Assembly (NCBI RefSeq): GCF_038019025.1
Contig: NZ_CP150496.1
Location: forward strand, 3,054,001 to 3,118,000
Direction of reading: 5' to 3'
Source: Polaribacter marinaquae
GTDB lineage: Bacteria; Bacteroidota; Bacteroidia; Flavobacteriales; Flavobacteriaceae
DNA: 64,000 nt
Shown here: in pieces, positions 61,830 to 64,000 of the stretch
Position numbering within the stretch: the first letter of the stretch is position 1
How the letters are laid out: each line of letters begins with the position of its first letter
The notes under the pieces: model-generated
The model's database searches: none
What the model was told of the DNA's origin: nothing
What the model saw: only the letters and a program-made list of their open reading frames with translations
Program-made: the position numbers and the translations under genes

Positions 61830-64000
61830 TTACACAAAACCAGCATCTGTTAAAGGCAAACTTCTTACACGTTGCCCTGTAGCTTTAAAAATAGCATTGC
61901 AAATAGCAGGTGCCATTACAGGTACACCAGGTTCACCTACGCCTGTTGGTGGTTCGTGCATTTTATCCATTATGTGTATGTGTATATTTGGGGAGTCTTG
62001 CATGCGTGCCATTTGGTAATCGAAAAAATTATGCTGCTTAACAGCACCATTTTCTGTAGAGATTTTACCGTACATGGCTAAAGACATTCCAAAAATGGCT
62101 GCACCTTCTAATTGGTTTTTAATATTATCTTTATTCAAAGCCAAACCACAATCTATCGTGGTAAATACATTTTCTATTTTTACTTTTTTATCAATAACAG
62201 AAACTTCTACAATGGTGGCTACATAGCTATAAAAACTATAATGTATGGCAACACCCATACCGTGGTTTTTAGGAAGCTTTTTACCCCAATTGGCCATTTT
62301 AGCGGTTTGTTTTAACACTGCAACCATTCTGTTAGTACGATATTGCAATGCTGTTTTTTCTAAACTTATGGTTTCTTTGCTTAGTAAATCTAAATGCATT
62401 TGCACAGGATCTATATTCCCTGCAAAGGCCAATTCGTCTACAAAAGAGTTGTTACCAAAACCACTGTGAATATGAACTACAGAACGCAGCCAGCCAATTC
62501 TAAGGTTGGCTTCTGCCTTTACGTTTTCTAATCTAAAATTTGGAATTTGATATGGATTTTTTGTAAAACCTTGGCCAAGTTCAAAACCAGAGGCATAATC
62601 AGACAAAGGTTTGAAAGAAGAAACAATAGAAGGAAACCCAACTCTTTGCAACCAACCGGTTACTTTACCGTTTAACAAACTTCCTTTTAAATATTGTGTA
62701 CTTGTTGCATGGTAAAAACTATGTTGTATATCGTCTTCTCGCGTCCAAACTACTTGTACAGGCGCGTTTATTTTTTTTGAAATAGTTACGGCTTCAACTA
62801 CAAAATCCGACTTTGATTTTCTACCAAAACCACCACCTAAAAATGTAACGTTAATGGTGATGTTTTCAATCGGAATTTCAAAAAAGTGCGCTAATTCACT
62901 TCTAGCAGTTTGTGGATCTTGCACAGGTGCCCAAACCTCTATTTTATCTTTTTGAAACCAAGCAGTAGCATTGGGCACCTCCATAGGCGCGTGTACTAAA
63001 AAAGGCACATGGTAGGTAGCTTCTACTACTTGATCTGCATGTTTAAAAGCAGTGTGTACGTTTCCGTTACCACCAGGAACTAATTTACCTCTTTTGTGTA
63101 CGCGTTCTGTAAGTGTTTGTTTAAATTCTTCTGTATTAAAAGCAGCATTGTCACCATAATTCCATTCGATATCTAAAGCTAGTTTACCTTGAAAAGCTGC
63201 CCAAGTATTGTTGGCAACAACGGCAACCCCACCAAACATACCAAAGAATTTTCCGGTAGGTGGCGTACGTCTTTCTAATGCTATAATTTGTGAAACACCC
63301 GCAACTTTTTCTGCCTTATTTTTTTTAAAACTCTTTACAGAGCCAAATGCTACCGGACATCTGGCAACGGCTGCAAATTGCATGTTTGGTATTCTTACAT
63401 CGATACCATAAGTAGCGGTTCCGGTTGTAAAATCTTTTAAATCTACACTTTTTAAGGTTTTACCAATATATTTAAAGTCTGCTACTTTTTTTAATTGAAT
63501 TGTAGTTTCTTCTGGCACTTCTAATTGAGATGCCAATGCCACCAAATCACCATAAAATAACTTGTCGTTAGTTAAGGTGTTTATAATAAAATGATTTTCT
63601 GCTTTGCAATCTTTTTCAGCAATGTTCCATTTTGTGGCTGCCGCAGAAATCAACATCATTTTAGCTGCTGCACCCATTTTACGCATGGGTTCTAACCTTG
63701 TTCTTACACTTCTAGAACCGTCTGTGTTTTGGTTTCCGTATTTTTCATGCCCTGTTGCTTGTTTTACTTTTACGTATTGCCAATCTGCTTCTAATTCATC
63801 TGCAATTGCAGAAGCTAAAGAGGTTCTTATGCCTTGTCCCATTTCAGATCTAGAAGCAATTAAAGTAATTGTACCAGCGATATCTATTTGTACAAATAGA
63901 TTAGGCTCAAAAAAATCTGGATTTATTGTGGGTTTAAATTTCTTTTCTATCGTGGTTGATGTGCATCCTAAAATTATTCCACCAGAAGCCAAACCAAATA
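61830..64000 (-). CDS. Xanthine dehydrogenase-family molybdopterin subunit (IorB type), 5'-truncated
   Basis: Large subunit of a molybdenum hydroxylase, similar to the beta subunit of isoquinoline 1-oxidoreductase; it takes electrons from an N-heterocycle or aldehyde. Visible segments are RSEMGQGIRTSLASAIADELEADW near residue 48, GTATYGIDVRIPNMQFAAVARCP, TFLGGGFGRKSKSDFVVEAV and the late PPTGVGEPGVPVMAPAICNAIF with the catalytic Glu region. The right edge cuts the gene: the frame stays open (Phe-Gly before Leu-Ala-Ser-Gly-Gly), and GGIILGCTST looks like the end of a Tat-type lipoprotein signal. The small 2Fe-2S subunit is not visible. Confidence 0.87.
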   Translation of the reverse strand, partial: FGLASGGIILGCTSTTIEKKFKPTINPDFFEPNLFVQIDIAGTITLIASRSEMGQGIRTSLASAIADELEADWQYVKVKQATGHEKYGNQNTDGSRSVRTRLEPMRKMGAAAKMMLISAAATKWNIAEKDCKAENHFIINTLTNDKLFYGDLVALASQLEVPEETTIQLKKVADFKYIGKTLKSVDLKDFTTGTATYGIDVRIPNMQFAAVARCPVAFGSVKSFKKNKAEKVAGVSQIIALERRTPPTGKFFGMFGGVAVVANNTWAAFQGKLALDIEWNYGDNAAFNTEEFKQTLTERVHKRGKLVPGGNGNVHTAFKHADQVVEATYHVPFLVHAPMEVPNATAWFQKDKIEVWAPVQDPQTARSELAHFFEIPIENITINVTFLGGGFGRKSKSDFVVEAVTISKKINAPVQVVWTREDDIQHSFYHATSTQYLKGSLLNGKVTGWLQRVGFPSIVSSFKPLSDYASGFELGQGFTKNPYQIPNFRLENVKAEANLRIGWLRSVVHIHSGFGNNSFVDELAFAGNIDPVQMHLDLLSKETISLEKTALQYRTNRMVAVLKQTAKMANWGKKLPKNHGMGVAIHYSFYSYVATIVEVSVIDKKVKIENVFTTIDCGLALNKDNIKNQLEGAAIFGMSLAMYGKISTENGAVKQHNFFDYQMARMQDSPNIHIHIMDKMHEPPTGVGEPGVPVMAPAICNAIFKATGQRVRSLPLTDAGFV

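Noticed and set aside
61729..62019. 96-residue plus-strand open frame near the twin palindromes
   Set aside because: Most of it is antisense to the molybdenum hydroxylase gene; the translation is a mirror of that gene's conserved C-terminus.
1..64000. tRNA, rRNA, CRISPR array or insertion sequence
   Set aside because: I saw no cloverleaf-like sequence with a T-loop core, no regularly spaced repeats of CRISPR type, and no transposase or integrase frame.

Overview
The window looks like chromosomal DNA of a marine-type flavobacterium (Bacteroidota, Polaribacter-like). Support comes from the very AT-rich sequence, promoters of the Bacteroidota pattern (TTTG, 19 nt, TAnnTTTG), no clear Shine-Dalgarno sites, a Bacteroidota-style SerB-SerA fusion, Type IX secretion (T9SS) C-terminal sorting domains, a TonB-dependent receptor, a Reg_prop/Y_Y_Y sensor kinase and many families typical of Flavobacteriia. 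The genus is inferred from gene content. I saw no rRNA, tRNA, insertion sequence, prophage or CRISPR array.

Layout. 1-1415: 3' part of a phosphoserine phosphatase-phosphoglycerate dehydrogenase fusion. 1495-2682: an NlpC/P60 lipoprotein. 2793-12061: a twelve-gene plus-strand operon for the kynurenine/3-hydroxyanthranilate branch of tryptophan breakdown (kynU, kmo, 3-hydroxyanthranilate dioxygenase, ACMS decarboxylase, aminomuconate semialdehyde dehydrogenase, a RidA-type deaminase), interleaved with six genes of unclear role. 12114-16458: a TPR protein, a DUF2141 protein, a TonB-dependent receptor and an AraC-type regulator, with two matching direct-repeat operator candidates. 16436-19898: small membrane proteins, a type II NADH dehydrogenase, an unknown protein and a lipoprotein phosphoesterase. 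19992-26322: a T9SS-secreted beta-helix protein beside a LytS/LytTR two-component system, with LytTR-like tandem repeats in front of the secreted gene and a related site in front of the kinase. 26587-35229: dnaK, a DUF2853 protein, L-serine ammonia-lyase, yaaA, a DUF2914 protein, an M28 peptidase and an M23 lipoprotein. 35238-39498: a three-gene sucrose (or mannosylfructose) synthesis and turnover module. 39904-42561: a MoxR-type AAA+ ATPase and a VWA protein. 42673-43548: a TIGR01777 epimerase, followed by a 645-nt non-coding stretch holding orphan tandem palindromes between two copies of one terminator. 44194-47727: a large T9SS protein with an N-formylglutamate-amidohydrolase-like domain and a tiny exported peptide; the large gene has an in-frame stop inside its apparent signal-peptide region. 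47977-55769: a conserved block (YceI, acyl-CoA-binding protein, Psd, CdsA, LUD protein, FtsH, RsfS, BirA, SRPBCC, PyrE, NUDIX). 55821-57713: a SulP transporter. 57725-61469: a small protein, a PLD-helicase-DUF3427 protein and a MutT-type NUDIX protein, a possible nucleic-acid repair or defence cassette. 61470-61829: non-coding DNA with two perfect 20-bp palindromes 22 bp apart. 61830-64000: an IorB-type molybdenum hydroxylase subunit running off the right edge.

The best leads for new biology are regulatory. They are the LytTR repeat pair at 22619-22652, the AraC-style 21-bp repeat pairs at 13254 and 15509, the twin palindromes at 61640-61681, the orphan LacI-like palindromes at 43881-43920, and the stop codon within a perfect hairpin at 47830-47859. 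The helicase/NUDIX cassette and the unassigned genes of the kynurenine operon are the best protein leads. All function calls rest on motif reading without database searches.
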